Below, in pieces: positions 1 through 23,950 of a stretch of DNA of 64,000 bases (positions within the stretch are counted from its first letter, which is position 1; every line of letters begins with the position of its first letter). A model generated the notes under the pieces. It saw nothing but the letters and a program-made list of their open reading frames with translations, was not told the DNA's origin and made no database searches. Both the position numbers and the translations under genes were made by a program. The stretch comes from Anas platyrhynchos (lineage: Eukaryota > Chordata > Aves > Anseriformes > Anatidae), in assembly GCF_047663525.1 (NCBI RefSeq), contig NC_092593.1, forward strand, positions 28,546,501 to 28,610,500. The letters are read 5' to 3'.

Positions 1-612
1 AAGGCAGATCTGAGGCCAAAATGGGGAATGTCTGCAGGTTGGGATTAGGGTTCACAGGATCTGTGGCCACTCAATTGCATGGCTGTGGTTGAACTGGAGA
101 CCAGTATTCATCCGGTACAGCTCATGAAAGAACTGAAGACCTAGAGCTGAGGTTAAAGGAGCTCCCTGGCATATGGGCACAGGTTGTGGATGGAAGCCCC
201 AGGTGAGGCTGGTCAGAGCCATTTGGGCCTATAAATGCACTGAGTATCCAAAACTGTCTGGTATCCAGTTCTTTGTATGATCTCTCTCTCTACCCTAAAA
301 AATAAGTGATGTATGTCTTCTGATTCAATGTGCTAGCGATTTCTAGGTCTGGGATGGCATTACAGTTGAAAGCATTACTGTTCTTTTGCTATGACTAGAT
401 TTATAGTGAGACATTTCATACTTCTATATACTTCTATACTTTTAGTAGCCCTCACTAGCTCTGATGGCTGATTTAGCCGTTAAAAGTGTCCCTTACCTCA
501 ATTTCTGCTTTATTTCCTCCATCCCAAATTCATGTCTGTAATACGGAGTTGAAAATTGTTGTGAACTTTGCTGCCTAAGTGACAATCATTTTTGTTGCGG
601 CTCTACCAACAG
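1..612. other. Non-coding DNA upstream of the first recognised C21orf58 exon
   Basis: No coding exon was recognised here. The stretch is probably intron of the C21orf58-like gene, because the exon at 613 begins inside the conserved protein rather than at its N-terminus. The short segment that precedes this point in the human protein was looked for in all frames and not found, so the first exon probably lies left of the window. No repeat family was recognised. Confidence 0.5.
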
Positions 613-670
613 AGACTAGAAAAGGAACAGGAGAACCTAGGGAGGATGGACTCACCTGTCCCAAGAGCAA
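613..670 (+). CDS. C21orf58: C21orf58 exon (first recognised)
   Basis: The acceptor is CAG at 610-612 and the donor GTAAG at 671. The frame reads RLEKEQENLGRMDSPVPRA, like the charged Leu/Lys/Glu stretch near the human N-terminus (KKLEQERQSMDGS). It ends in phase 1 and joins the next exon through an Arg codon. Confidence 0.75.
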
Positions 671-3600
671 GTAAGAGAAACATTTTTTCTGGTTATGGAT
701 GTGATACAGAAAGGGCTTAGTGATGTTCTCAGTCATGTCCCTCAGTGGATCACTTCAGATGATTACATCTCCTCCCTAAAAATTTGAAGGAGCATCTGCT
801 CCTGTGTTCTCAGTGTCTGGGCATTTGAATAGTCAGAACTTTATCTGTCTCAGCTTCTGATGGCATGGACATTGTCTGGAGGACAGGAGGGAGGCTCCAA
901 ACTTGAGTCTGTGCTGTTTTAGCTAAGTCTGGGTGTCTAAGTATGCATACAGCCCTGAGGTAGCCGATGCAAGTCCCAGTGAAGCATGCACAACAATATT
1001 AATTAGCATATGTGTCTTGTCCTATCCAAGCCAGTAACCTTAGAAGTCTTGATGCAAGGAGAATGGCCTTGCTAAACACTGCAACTGTCTGCATTTTACC
1101 TTCCGAAATTCTCCAACTTTTTTTTTTTGGCCGAAGGCAAACAATCAGCTAGTCAGGTCCACTGCCATAACAAAGAATGCCTTCCTGCAGAGGTTATCTG
1201 TTCTGGCTTCTCAGCTGTGGATGCTGGCTAAGCTGAAGCACACTGCTGGTTGTTTTGGTTGTGCTAACACCTTATCCAGAAGTGAGCCCCTGTCCTAATC
1301 CATCTGTATGCTTAGCATAAGTGATTATGTGCTTGAAAAAGAGTTGTTATGATGGCCATGCCTCTCTGAGGAGTCCAAGCAGAAGGCCCAGTCTATTACT
1401 AATGCTGTTCTGCATGTTTGAACCTGAACGATACAGCCTCATGCAGACCAGAACATGATTTCCAATTTAAAAGAAAAGTGACTCAGCTTATGAAACAAAT
1501 CATCACACTGAAAAAGTTGGTCTGGAGGACTCAGTTGGTAAGAGCTGGAACACCAATGTTCATTTTACCAGGAAACTTGAAATGCCGTGCGCAAAGGTTC
1601 ATACATTGCACATAGCATGCATAGCTTCCCCGCAAGCAGTGTTGAAGGGAACATGCTACTCATGAGTGAACCATCACAGCAGCTGCTAAAATACTCTTAT
1701 AAAGACACAAGTTATTTTGAACTCCCTTATTTATCATCTTCTAGCTGGTTCTCTAGCTTTCATAAAGAATTGTCTAAACCTCGAAAACCTTATAAGTAAG
1801 CTGGGATTCCTGCTCTTTACCTGAACCAAATTCAGGATCTAATTACACATGCAGTGCTTATAATTGTATTATCTGTGGATTAAAGCCAACCAGTAGAAGA
1901 TCAGTAACATTTCTAGAATTTACTCTGAGCTCATATTTATTGAGATGATGCGCAAATAGTTGAAAACTTGCAATGCGGGGGCCAAAAATTAAAAACTCAA
2001 CTTTCAGCTTCAAAATACTAAGTGATGCTTTTCAGAATAGATGCTAGGCGTGCCTCCAATGTATCTGAAAATGTTTTTTTGTTTGTTTGTCTGTTTGTTT
2101 TCATTTCAGCAGAGTTCAAATTCAGTTTCTTCTGTGGGAAGATCTGAAAAAGATAATGTTTCAGAACAAAATGTAAACAGAAAAGTTGATTTTCAAAACT
2201 GAATTTGTTTTGATATGCCATAAACTGTGCACAGTACAACTAGAAATTTTCAGGCTGAAATGATATTCTAAGCCTGAAGCTCTTTTAAGGAGGTTAAATA
2301 AGGAGGTTAAAAGGGGGCTTTAAAGAGCAATCTGAAAAGTTTATTTTCAGAGAAGGCACATTGCCTTTGTAGAGCTGCCAAGCAGCTGTGTCTACATGGG
2401 CTATAAAGTTAGTATCCATTCATGGATTTGACAAGAAAAGTAGCTTAAAGCTTTTTCTAGAAGAAATCAAGCTATCTCATAACATGTTTTCCAGAATTAA
2501 ACTCATAATGCAGGTGTTATAATGCTCTGTCTTTGTGATCCTTTAAAAAGATAATGGACATTTCCTCCTTCAGGGAACAGACAAGAGGATATGCTTCAAA
2601 GTGCCCTGAGGCGAAGGAAAGATCTCCTGCAGGAGCTTAGGGTAAGAGTCCTCGATGTTGTCAAGTAACTGTGTGAGGAGTGCAGTTCAATGTGGTGAAC
2701 ACAAGAGTACACTTTTGATGATAAAATTAGATGTTACTTTAAACAATAGTGTGAATGCACTGAGCCTGGTTTATGAGAAGCGTGCCTCCCAACAGAAGGG
2801 CAGGAAGGAGGCTGATGGGAAGTTGAGGAAAGGCCGTGTGCTCTGCTGACTGAGCCTGTGCTCAGGACATGCCCAGTGGTGGATCCAGGCAGGTTAATCC
2901 TAGTGCCTCCTGCAAACATGGGCGAGGAGCTGCTGTGCTTCCCTGAGCTGAGCCCTCTCAGGCAAAGACCTCTATGTACACAACAGAAAGGGTCAGGTTA
3001 TCTGCATGTCTGCTGCCCACATGGATTCAGCTCTTTTCTGTCCTTTAATTCTTTGTCTGGGCAGTATTCAGTTCTCTTCTCATTTAGAGTCATTGGCTGG
3101 GTCCTGCTAGTCAGGCAGAGGGGCTGGAGAGCAGCAGGTCTCAATCAGATACCTGATTTTGCAGGACCAGCACCTTCTGGAAGAGCTGTCACAGCCTTCT
3201 GCGCTGGCTGGGGGACACCTTAGGAACTGCAGCGCTGCCACCCCCCACATCTACCAGTTACCTTTTCCAGCACCCCAAGCAGAGGCACCAAGGATTATCC
3301 AGCAGGCGGTAAGGATCCTCACTCCTAGGAAACACTGGCTAAAAACAATCCTGACTTCTCCATTTTCCTTTCTTATCCAGATGCCTCCTCAGCCTGCTAC
3401 CATCATCCAGCAGCTACCACAGCTGCCTCCGCTGATAGCACAGATACCTCCTGCCCAACCTTTTGCAGCTCCCCGCTCTGGAAGCATTAAAGAAGGTAAT
3501 TCCCTGGGTCTAGCAATTAGGTCCCATCACTGAGCACAGGGAAATACCCAGGAAATGTACCACTGTGAGAGGAAGTTGGATGCTGTCAGGGGACAGCATA

Positions 3601-6600
3601 AAACACAGAAAATGGTCTTCTGCTGGTGCTGTGGGAATAGCACTCAGTAAAACTAGATACCAATTCTGAGAGACTTTTGGGCAAATTCTTATTACTAAAA
3701 TTAAAAATTAAAAAAAATATATATTAAAAAAATGTAAAAAAATAAAAGACAATAAGCTCAGCAAAGACAGGTTAAGGTGTCAGAGAAACTTGGGGAAGAA
3801 AAAACAGCTCAAGCCATGACACTGAGTAACATTAGCAAGGTCAAATTCATGCAAATGGATGATTCCAAAATTCACAAATTGGCTTTTAAGCTCCATTTTT
3901 CTTCTTATGTTTTCTCTTAACCTATTGTTTAATCTCCTCAGAACAATACAGGCCTTTTTTATGCCCCATGTTTGGAAACAAGACTCTTCTGAATATAGTA
4001 CAATGCCAATAAAAATAGCTTGTTTCTAAACATAGGTGGATGCTATTGTGAGATAATACATAAACCTGGGGTGACTTCCTTGTCTCAACCTTTGGTCAAA
4101 GGTTTCCTTATGGCACAGTATGACCAGTTAAAAAGAAGAGTTGTTTTTATTTATTTTTTCCTCCTCCTCATACTTAAAATAGTTCTACTGCACAGGTCCT
4201 TTGTAATTAGGATCCAGAGATCGTGGTAAATGGATGTGATGCCCGTGGAAGGGAATCTGAAGGTGGCACTGCAATATCATGTAAAGTCAAAGAAACCTCT
4301 CATGTGGACAACAATAATCTGGAGCCAAAGCCATGGAGAGTGCCATAAGATGCCTGTCCATGCTCCTAATGTCTCCTGGAGAGAGCTACAGTGCACAGAT
4401 TTTCCCCAGCCTGCCAATGAGTGTAGCTAGAGGGGTAGACTTGCAGGGGAACTAATAAAGAGAAGATGCTCAACAGCAACTTTCTTGTGGAAGGGAGGAG
4501 AAACAGGAGACCTGGTCTTAATGGTCTTATTTGTAGACATTCATTCTGCACTACCTGGCCACATAACCCTAGTATTATCCGACCTTCCCTTTCTGCTGCT
4601 TTATCTCAGTTGTAGTGACCAGTCTGTAAGCTGGAGGGCAGTCCCTACCGAGATGCCTCTGTTGCTGATAAAGCTCTTGCTTTCTTCCTTTGGGTAACCT
4701 CTTCACAGATATGGTAGAGATGATGCTGATGCAGAATGCACAGATGCACCAGATCATCATGCAGAATATGATGCTGAAATCTCTGCCATCAGTTGCGTTC
4801 ACACAGCCTGCTGGATCCAGCTCTCCCCTCCTTCAGCACAGACAACAGGTAATGACACAGCATCCAAAGGGCATCCTTGCTCATGTAGGACAATAGTTAC
4901 TGTCCTTTGGGGGCTGCAGGAACTGCACAAAACAAATTCTGCTGCCCAGGGTGTCCCGCAGGTCTTACATGCAGTCCTGTTTACCATCATGTGAGGACCC
5001 AACAGAAGATGTCAAATGCGCAAGTGCAGACTAGATTCAGTCCAGCTCTTAAAATGTATCTGGCCTACACACTTGAAGTACTAACATACAGAGAAGAGGT
5101 CTGTGCTAGGCATCTGCTGCTGCACCTGGAGCCTTGGGAGCCTGACACCTGTTGACTTTCATTGAAACATCATCTGTGTTGGTGTGTACAGGTGTCTTCA
5201 TAGCACCAGTGATTTACTTAGTCTGTAGCAGTATGGCTTGACTTTTGTCCACTTGCTGCAAGCAGCAGGACTTACTTGTGTTACAAATCCTGTAACTGGT
5301 GAAATTTGACCTGGCAGTTTAAAACTGGCTAGAGCTGAACCACAGGTTTTGTGGTCATACTTGGAGCTTCACAGCTCTAGCTACTGTCTCACCAAAAATC
5401 AATGACTAGCAAGGTCTGGAAAGACATGGCTTATGGATATTTTTGTGTGTGGATCCCTATAGGTTTGTTTCCAAAATTTGTCTAGTGCCTAACAAAATGT
5501 AGGTAATTTTGAACATATCCTTAGGTGCACAGTTCCTAAGCTATTTTTAACAAGGTGATATATAGCTCCTTAGCTACCTTAAGTGCTTTGGAAAAATGTA
5601 TTTCTAGTCTCTAGTCTGAAGCATTTACTACCTAAGCAGCAAGGACTGTTAATCTTCAGGGAGGATGAGATATCTTAGTGTTGTAAAGTCTTCCCCTATA
5701 TTTTTTCATCCCTTCCATTTTCAGGCTATCCATGACTTCCCAGTGCTGCAAGAAGGATTTCTGTTCTCTTTGTCTTGGTGATTGAGGTTGCCGTTTATTA
5801 AGAAAGCAAGACCCACACTTCTGCAGTAGTTGACCAGTTCACTCCCACCTTTCTTACCTGCTATTTGCGAAAGCAACAAATGGCTTAAAATCCCCTACAT
5901 TTAAGAGCAGGGTAGGAAACATAGCCTTCCATAACCCATCCCCATGGCCTGTGCAGTTGGAAGCTGACATCTTTTGCAGCTGTTGAGACCAAATGTCTGC
6001 CTGAGATGGAATGCCAACAGCAGCTGCTCACTCTCACGTTTCAGGACACTGACGTCTCAGGAGCCAGCACCACCATAGTCAGCATGGCATGCAAGGGATC
6101 ATCTATTTCCCCAACAGCTGTCCTGGGACAGATTCATTGTGGACATGGCAGGTGGCATTGGTAGTTCCTCAGAAATGTGTCAGAGCTGTGCTGAGCATCA
6201 CCTTGGGTGAAAGGGTCTGCGTCTAAAGGAGGCAGCAGATGAACAGAGTGACCCTTTGTTCTCCACCTTCCTCTCAATGCTACTCCACCAAAAAAATGTA
6301 GGTTTCTCTGACATAGCGTGGTGGGACAAACTGCTCTGAACATCCAGGTGAAATCTGAATTCACTGAGCATTTGCCAGACCCTGTATGTTTGAGCCTGTG
6401 AAACCAATCTCTGTGCATGAGATGAACTTCCTGTACCAAGAGGCAACTGAGTGGGAAACCAATTGCTCAACTGGAGACTTTAAGCTCCCTTTCTTGGGGG
6501 GTACAAGTTCAACAAATCACCCTTTGCCTCTCTCTAACTAGGACCTCCAGCTCACCACTCCCATGGCCACGAAATCAGACAGGCCCCAGCTGTCCGCGGT

Positions 6601-6742
6601 GCATCACCACCACCATTACTCTCCCCCGGGGCTGCTACCCCCAGCCATGCCTGCTGGTCTCCTGATGCCAAGCGGAAGGCTCCCACCCACATCCTCAGCT
6701 AGTCATTGGGCCAGCAGCACGCTCCCAGCTGTGCAGATGTAA
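613..6742 (+). CDS. C21orf58: C21orf58-like protein, 5'-partial gene (six exons)
   Basis: Exons are 613-670, 2574-2641, 3165-3308, 3381-3495, 4709-4848 and 6542-6742, all with AG/GT borders and compatible phases. The joined product resembles human C21orf58. It has a basic segment (ALRRRKDLLQELR), a DQHLLEEL segment, a Pro/Gln-rich stretch containing PATIIQQLPQ and PLIAQIPPAQ, the conserved RSGSIKEDMVEM block, a Met/Gln-rich amphipathic segment and a five-histidine run that corresponds to a longer His run in the human protein. The function of the family is not known to me, and no enzymatic motif, signal peptide or membrane segment is visible. The N-terminus is missing from the window. The stop at 6740-6742 overlaps a consensus splice donor, so the C-terminus is uncertain. 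The next gene, KMO, lies 3.7 kb downstream on the same strand. Confidence 0.85.
2574..2641 (+). CDS. C21orf58: C21orf58 exon, basic ALRRRKDLL segment
   Basis: The acceptor is CAG at 2571-2573 and the donor GTAAGA at 2642. The first two bases complete an Arg codon. The exon then reads NRQEDMLQSALRRRKDLLQE and LR, and ends in phase 0. It is clearly related to the human ALRRRRDLLQRLR segment. Confidence 0.88.
3165..3308 (+). CDS. C21orf58: C21orf58 exon, DQHLLEELS segment
   Basis: The exon has 48 codons in phase 0, an acceptor TTTTGCAG at 3157-3164 and a donor GTAAGG at 3309. It begins DQHLLEELSQPSAL and ends APRIIQQA, matching the order of motifs in the human protein (QHLLDELS ... PPRIIL). Confidence 0.87.
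3381..3495 (+). CDS. C21orf58: C21orf58 exon, Pro/Gln-rich segment
   Basis: The acceptor TTATCCAG ends at 3380 and the donor GTAATT is at 3496. The exon encodes MPPQPATIIQQLPQLPPL, IAQIPPAQPF and RSGSIKE. This is the best conserved part of the family. It ends in phase 1. Confidence 0.92.
4709..4848 (+). CDS. C21orf58: C21orf58 exon, Met/Gln-rich amphipathic segment
   Basis: The acceptor CTTCACAG ends at 4708 and the donor GTAATG is at 4849. The first two bases complete Asp, followed by MVEMMLMQNAQMHQIIMQN and MMLKSLP. The heptad-like spacing of Met/Leu/Ile suggests an amphipathic helix. The human counterpart is [20 protein letters not shown]. It ends in phase 0. Confidence 0.92.
6542..6742 (+). 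CDS. C21orf58: C21orf58 exon, His-run and provisional stop
   Basis: The acceptor CTAACTAG ends at 6541. The frame reads DLQLTTPMATKSDRPQLSAV, then a run of five His, then a Pro/Ser-rich tail ending PAVQM and TAA at 6740-6742. The sequence CAGAT|GTAAGT at the stop is a near-perfect 5' splice site (cut after 6738), so either this is the terminal exon or the stop is skipped by splicing in some transcripts. Confidence 0.82.
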   Translation, partial: DLQLTTPMATKSDRPQLSAVHHHHHYSPPGLLPPAMPAGLLMPSGRLPPTSSASHWASSTLPAVQM

Positions 6743-7035
6743 GTCAAGGGACTGTGATAATGTGTGCCAGTTTACCTGCTAAATAAGAGTTGTCTGTGTT
6801 TTGCATTCAGGCTAAAGTTCACCATGGGATTTATATTCTTGAAACACTGCTGAAGTCCCCAAGCAGAGGTATACAGCCCTCTCCTCACAGGGCTCACTTG
6901 CCTGTGCCTTTCCTGCTTCCTAGAAGCTTGTCCTCAACTGCTTTCTAGGTGCAAGGAGATGATACCAGGGACTAGTACCTGAATGGGCACATGAGCAGCT
7001 GCACTGCCCCATAAGCCAGCCTGCTCATGCCAAGG

Positions 7036-7220
7036 TGTGGTGGTTTTATGCTGATGGATGGGCAACTAATTTCCACCACACTGCTCTGTAGCTCCCCCTC
7101 CTCTGAAGGACAGCGGGAGAAAATATGTTGAAAAAATAAAAGCTTGTGGGTTGATACAAGGAGTGGTTTAATTAGGAGGGCGAGGGGGAAGGCAGCAAAG
7201 GGAGAAAACAATTGTTCTTC
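7036..7220 (-). repeat. LTR-like avian interspersed repeat, fragment (copy 1)
   Basis: It starts with TGTGGTGGTTT and contains the blocks CCACCACACTGCTCTGTAG, CTCCCCCTCCTC and AGCTTGTGGGTTGA. These are the reverse complement of the right end of the copy at about 7860-8822. The TG start, matched by a CA end in the other copies, suggests the terminus of an LTR. The right boundary is approximate and I do not assign a family name. Confidence 0.6.
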
Positions 7221-7344
7221 TCATGACTTTTAATCTGTCTTTTCCCTCGTTAGCTACCTTCCACTGTGAATTATGAGATTCTATACATCTATACTGTCCT
7301 TTTGCAGCTGCAGCAAGCGTGTGCTGTTGGCTATTACCAAACAC

Positions 7345-7350
7345 AATAAA
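7345..7350 (+). other. Candidate polyadenylation signal for C21orf58
   Basis: An AATAAA lies 603 bases after the provisional C21orf58 stop and is followed by a T/GT-rich stretch (TTTTTCTTGTTG). Another AATAAA at about 7135 lies inside the LTR-like repeat and could compete with it. Confidence 0.4.
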
Positions 7351-7658
7351 GACATTTTTCTTGTTGCAGGTGGCCCACATACTGACAGCATGTGTTCCTC
7401 TGCAAGTGTACCATACCATCATGGAGGTCAACCTGTATTTGAAGAGTTCCTAAATAATCTGACTGACAGCCTGATGTCTGTACATCTGCATATTGTTGGT
7501 ACAAGAAGTGAGCAAGAGGAAGACTTAAGATCCTCAGAACAAATGTACCAAGCACCTGCAATCTGCTTACCCATTTCTGCTTGTCCATTGTTTCCTCGCA
7601 TATTCCAAACCTAGAGCAGCAGCAAGCAGTCACAATATTTTTGCCTTTTTTTCCACAG

Positions 7659-7743
7659 AACCAAGACATCCTGTCCCAAACAGCCCCACAGTAACCTGGG
7701 GAAATGCTCCTTTGCTGAGTGGACAGCTCCCTTCCTGGGGAGG
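7659..7743 (+). other. Candidate alternative downstream exon of C21orf58
   Basis: A long pyrimidine tract and TTCCACAG acceptor precede 7659, and a GTAATG donor follows 7743. If the donor after 6738 is used (phase 2), this segment stays open for 28 further codons and leaves in phase 0. I recognise no homology in the encoded residues (KTSCPKQPHSNLGKCSF), so this rests on splice-site quality and phase only. Confidence 0.25.
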
Positions 7744-7859
7744 GTAATGCAAACTAACACAGGATTCCTGAATGAGGGATTAATTGCCAAAATTCATCAA
7801 CTAACGTGTTCTTCCTATACTGGGCTTACATGACAAGGTGTTGTTAGCAGGGGGGGCTG

Positions 7860-8822
7860 CAGGGAGACCTTTGTGAGCACAGCACTGGAGCTTACCCATA
7901 TGAGAAAACAGCCAGCTCTAGTGGATTCCAAAAGGCACCTGCTGATGGCAAGAGCTGGGCTGTGAGCAATGCTGGCTGTACCTATGTGACAGCAGAAAGG
8001 GAAAAAAAAATGCTGTGCAACAGCAGCAGGGAGAGAGAAGTGAGAAACTGAGAAAGAATTTTTCAGACCCCAGGGTCAGTGCAGCAAGAGGGCAGGAGGT
8101 GCTCCAGGCAGGCAGCACCAGTTCCTCTGCGGCCTGTGGAGAGGCCCCTGGTGGAGCAGGCTGTCCCCCTGCAGCCCATGGGTCCCCCATGGAGCAGATC
8201 TCCACGCTGCAGCCCCCCCATGGGTGGAGGAGCCCCCGGTGGAGCAGGTGGATGTGACCTGGAGGAGGCTGTGACCCATGGAGAGCCCCCACAGGAGCAG
8301 GCCCCGGGCCGGAGCTGCTGACTGTGGGGGACCCATGCTGGAGCAGTTTGCTCCTGATGGATGGACCTACATTGGAGCAGTTCTTGAAGTGCTGCTGGCC
8401 GTGGGAAGCCCACGCAGGCTCAGTTTGGGAAGGACAGCATCCCATGGGAGGGACCCCATGTCAAAGTGACCATGAAGGAGCAGCAGAGATGAAGCATTAT
8501 GGACTGACCGCAGCCCCCATTCCCTGTTCCCCTACGCTGCTTGAGGGGAGGAGGTCGAGAGAGTGGATGGGGGGAGAAAGGTGTTTTTAGTTTTATTTTA
8601 CTTCCCACTGCTCTAGTTTGTTATCAATAGGTAATAAATTACATTAATCTCTCATATGCTTTGTCTGTTTTGCCTGTGATATTAACTGGTGAGTGATCTG
8701 TCTTTCCTTATCTCAACCCACAAGCTTTTTTCAACGTACTCTCTCACACTGTTCTGTTGAGGAGGGAGAGTAGCAGAGCAGTGTGGTGGTGCTGAGCTGC
8801 CTAGTGTTGTTAAACCACCACA
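7860..8822 (+). repeat. LTR-like avian interspersed repeat (copy 2)
   Basis: It shares a series of blocks, in the same order, with the copy near 55.5-56.2 kb: GCCAGCTC, GTGCTCCA, GACCATG..GGAG, GCAGAGATGAAG, CAGCCCCCA, TTATCAATAGGTAATAAATT and CTTATCTCAACCCA. It ends AAACCACCACA at 8822. The centre (8100-8460) is GC-rich with many diverged GTGGAGCAG and CCCATGG units. Several overlapping open frames in this block are by-products of its composition, not genes. The left edge is uncertain by about 100 bases. Confidence 0.65.
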
Positions 8823-10466
8823 CCTCTCTCAACATTTTTAGTTTTACTTTCTCACAGATAAATTTGTGCTGCAGGAGTTACCTGTCTGGGGAATTAAAAA
8901 TGAACATGAACAGTCCAAATGCCAGTTACTTGCACAGTAGAGCAAAATCCTGGCGTTTGATTTTCCTAAAGATCAGCACTCTGCCCTAACTGCATGAGTT
9001 GGATTGATGTGGCTTTCAGTATTTGAATAAATAATTCTCAATGGAGAAAAACAAATAAAAAATTGCTTTTGCAGTCATCTGCTTTGAACATTAAGTGCAA
9101 TGCTGGTACCTCCAACGATCTGCAGTTCATGTGTTCTGCCCCAGGAGGGCTCTGACTCTCAGTCTCTCCTGAGCCTCACATTCACAACGCAACCTATGGT
9201 TTTCTTTCCAGAGTTTTTGGAGAGTGACTTAAGCAGCCTGGACTTGTGCATGTATATTTGTTTAATTATTTCTCACCCTTTCCCTCACATAGTCAGGATT
9301 TAGACTCGGAAAAATAAAATAAAATAAAATAAAATAAAATAAAATATAATAAAAATAAATAAAATAAAATAAAATAAATAAAAGAAAAATAAAAGAAAAA
9401 GAATCCCAGCTTTCTTCCTTATTTTTTGGCATGATTTTTTCTTACAGAACATTAATCTAATGAATAGACTCACCTGGGTTGAGGTTTAGGGGTGGGCAGC
9501 AATCTTTTTAAGCTTGCACCTGTGGCTAATGGATCATGTTGACTATTTAGTGTAGGCTAACTTTAGGGTGGTTTTGCCATTATAGATGTGCCTGGTGATT
9601 ATGAGGCTGTGCCTGATTCTGATTGCCTATCAGTGAACCTGGTCCTGACCTCAGGCTTTTCTTATCTCCATAGTTTTGTCTTGACCCTGGGCTGCTGTCC
9701 CTGGGGGTGACCTACTCACCTTGCCTGGCGCTGTGGGCTGGGGCCGTGTCTAGTGCTTCATTGAAACAGATATGTAGTTTGGGGCAGTGCATTGCTCACT
9801 TTGCAATAAATGTTAGCTACTGAATGTTAATGTATGTGTTTTCACTATCCTTTAGTTTTTGTGTCTAGGATAAACATTAATGGAACAGTAGAAAATTGAA
9901 TTTCATGACGGTCAGAGAATATGTGTTTATGGTTGAATAACAAAACACGTATGTCCCCTGGTTAGGGCAAGCAGAATGCTACTATTTATTCCTGAACATC
10001 CCAGTACTAAAACAGATGAATTAACTCCTCCCTCTTAAAAGCTTCCTGTGTGCAGTACTGTCTCAGCAGAGTCATTCCAAGGACGAGCAGCACAATGCAA
10101 CCAAGAGCCAGGTCCATGCAAGTTTTCCTCTTATTCCACGTGCAGGGAGGCAACATTTCATCATGTGCTTGAAGGTTGCAGAACTGCTTTGCCATTTTCA
10201 AAAGAAGCTGCATTGAAGAACACCACATTCACACCAAGGTAGGTAAGCATCTCTGCCTAAGGCTCAGTGTGGTGTGCTGGCAGCCTGAGGTGGGAGTTGA
10301 GCTTTAACGTTAACTAGGGAATGAACCCAGGCATGACGCTGCCACCCACATCCTCTCCATTCTCCGCCCTCTGGGGAGTAGGGAGCAGGCAGCAGGGTCG
10401 GAGGAGACACCAGCCTCCCCAGGGACAGCAGTGCTCAGAGCTCGCTGTCAAAAGGCTGTCACAGCA
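8823..10466. other. Intergenic region upstream of KMO, with A-rich microsatellite
   Basis: No exon was recognised. The main feature is an (AAAAT)n-type tract at 9310-9401. The final 200 bases before the KMO start codon should contain the KMO 5' UTR and promoter. I see no TATA box or strong CpG island there. Confidence 0.5.
9310..9401. repeat. (AAAAT)n / A-rich microsatellite
   Basis: About 90 bases consist almost entirely of AAAAT units with interruptions (AAAT, AAAAG). It could be an old retroposon tail expanded by slippage, but no retroposon body was recognised to its left. Confidence 0.85.
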
Positions 10467-22884
<12,418 letters not shown>

Positions 22885-22901
22885 GGGGAGGTCCCAGATG
22901 T

Positions 22902-22907
22902 AATAAA
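22902..22907 (+). other. KMO polyadenylation signal
   Basis: An AATAAA lies 18 bases after the KMO stop and is followed by a GT-rich element (GTGTCTGTTTCAG, TTTTGTTTTT). The 3' UTR is therefore very short if this signal is used. Confidence 0.7.
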
Positions 22908-23585
22908 AGCAATGGCACAGGTGTCTGTTTCAGTTTGATGTATTTTGTTTTTCTTGGGATGTAGCCTGGCAACTCCTGCAGCCCTTCTGTCTGCTGCTCC
23001 CCAAGGGAAGCAATGGTCCCTCTTCCTCTCCCCAGGTCAGAGGAACTCACTGGGTTACAGAGAACCTACAGAGCCTTTGCAAGGGCTCATGTCTCTCTGC
23101 CTAATCTCAGTAGCATTGCCTCTTGAGCAGTGCTGCATGTCACGGGCTGGGCATGGGTTTTGTGTGCAGTAATGTGGGGAGCACACACCCTCCTAGCCAG
23201 CCAGACACTTGAATGGGTCAGGGTGTATCAGTCCATACTGGGACTGTCCCAATATTGCTGGCTCAGAAGTCAACTCTTACCAAAATCTGTTTTTGCCCCA
23301 CTTTTTATCCTCCCCTCCACCCTTTCCCAGTTGGATGAGAGATATCTCCAGGTATCTCAGCTTCATACTTAGAAGGCTTGGCTTACAGGCATGAGGCTGC
23401 CTATTGTACCCATGCCTCTAGAGCTGAGCAGGCTCATGCAGCACCCATTTTGAGGCACTCTGCAGGCAGGGTCACATTTCTCCTTCTGAAACACCTTAGT
23501 AATCCGTGAAAGAAATGTATCCCTGCCATATTGTTGGTATTTTCTCATAAATAATTCAAAAGCTCCCACATAGTTTGAAAAATAG

Positions 23586-23950
23586 ATCATAGAATCATAG
23601 AACTGCTTGGGTTGGAAGGGACCTTAAAGATTATCTTGTTCCAACCCTCCCTGCCATGGGCAGGGACACCACCCGCTAGATCAGGTTGCCCAGGGCCTTG
23701 TCCAACCTGATCTTGAATACCTCCGGGGATGGGGCATCCACAGCCCCTCTGGGCAACTTGTTGCAGTGCCTCACCACCCTCTGTGTGAAGAATATCCTCC
23801 TAACCTCTAATCTAAATCTCCCCTCTTTTAGTTTAAATTCGTTCCTCTTTGTCCTGTCATTATCTGATTGAACAAAAAAGTTTTTATCCATCTTTTCTAT
23901 AGCTCCCCTTTTAAGTACTGAAATTACATACGTATTTTGCCTGCAATTCT
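23586..23950 (-). mobile_element. CR1 LINE, 3' end with C-terminal ORF2 remnant
   Basis: It starts with the CR1 tail (ATCATAGAATCATAGAAC..GGTTGGAAGGGACC). On the minus strand it reads FKLKEGRFRLEVRRIFFTQR, VVRHCNKLPRGAVDAPSPEV and FKIRLDKALGNLI, the usual C-terminus of CR1 ORF2. The 5' part of the element is missing, as is usual for CR1 copies. Confidence 0.9.

Noticed and set aside
7371-7470. TTGTTGCAG at 7370 as acceptor for a C21orf58 3' exon
   Set aside because: From the phase-2 donor at 6738 the frame hits a stop after five codons with no homology. The 7659 acceptor is better supported.
7918-8608. Cluster of overlapping open frames of 60-175 codons on both strands
   Set aside because: All lie inside the GC-rich LTR-like repeat (copy 2), overlap each other in several frames and show low-complexity composition. 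They are by-products of the repeat.
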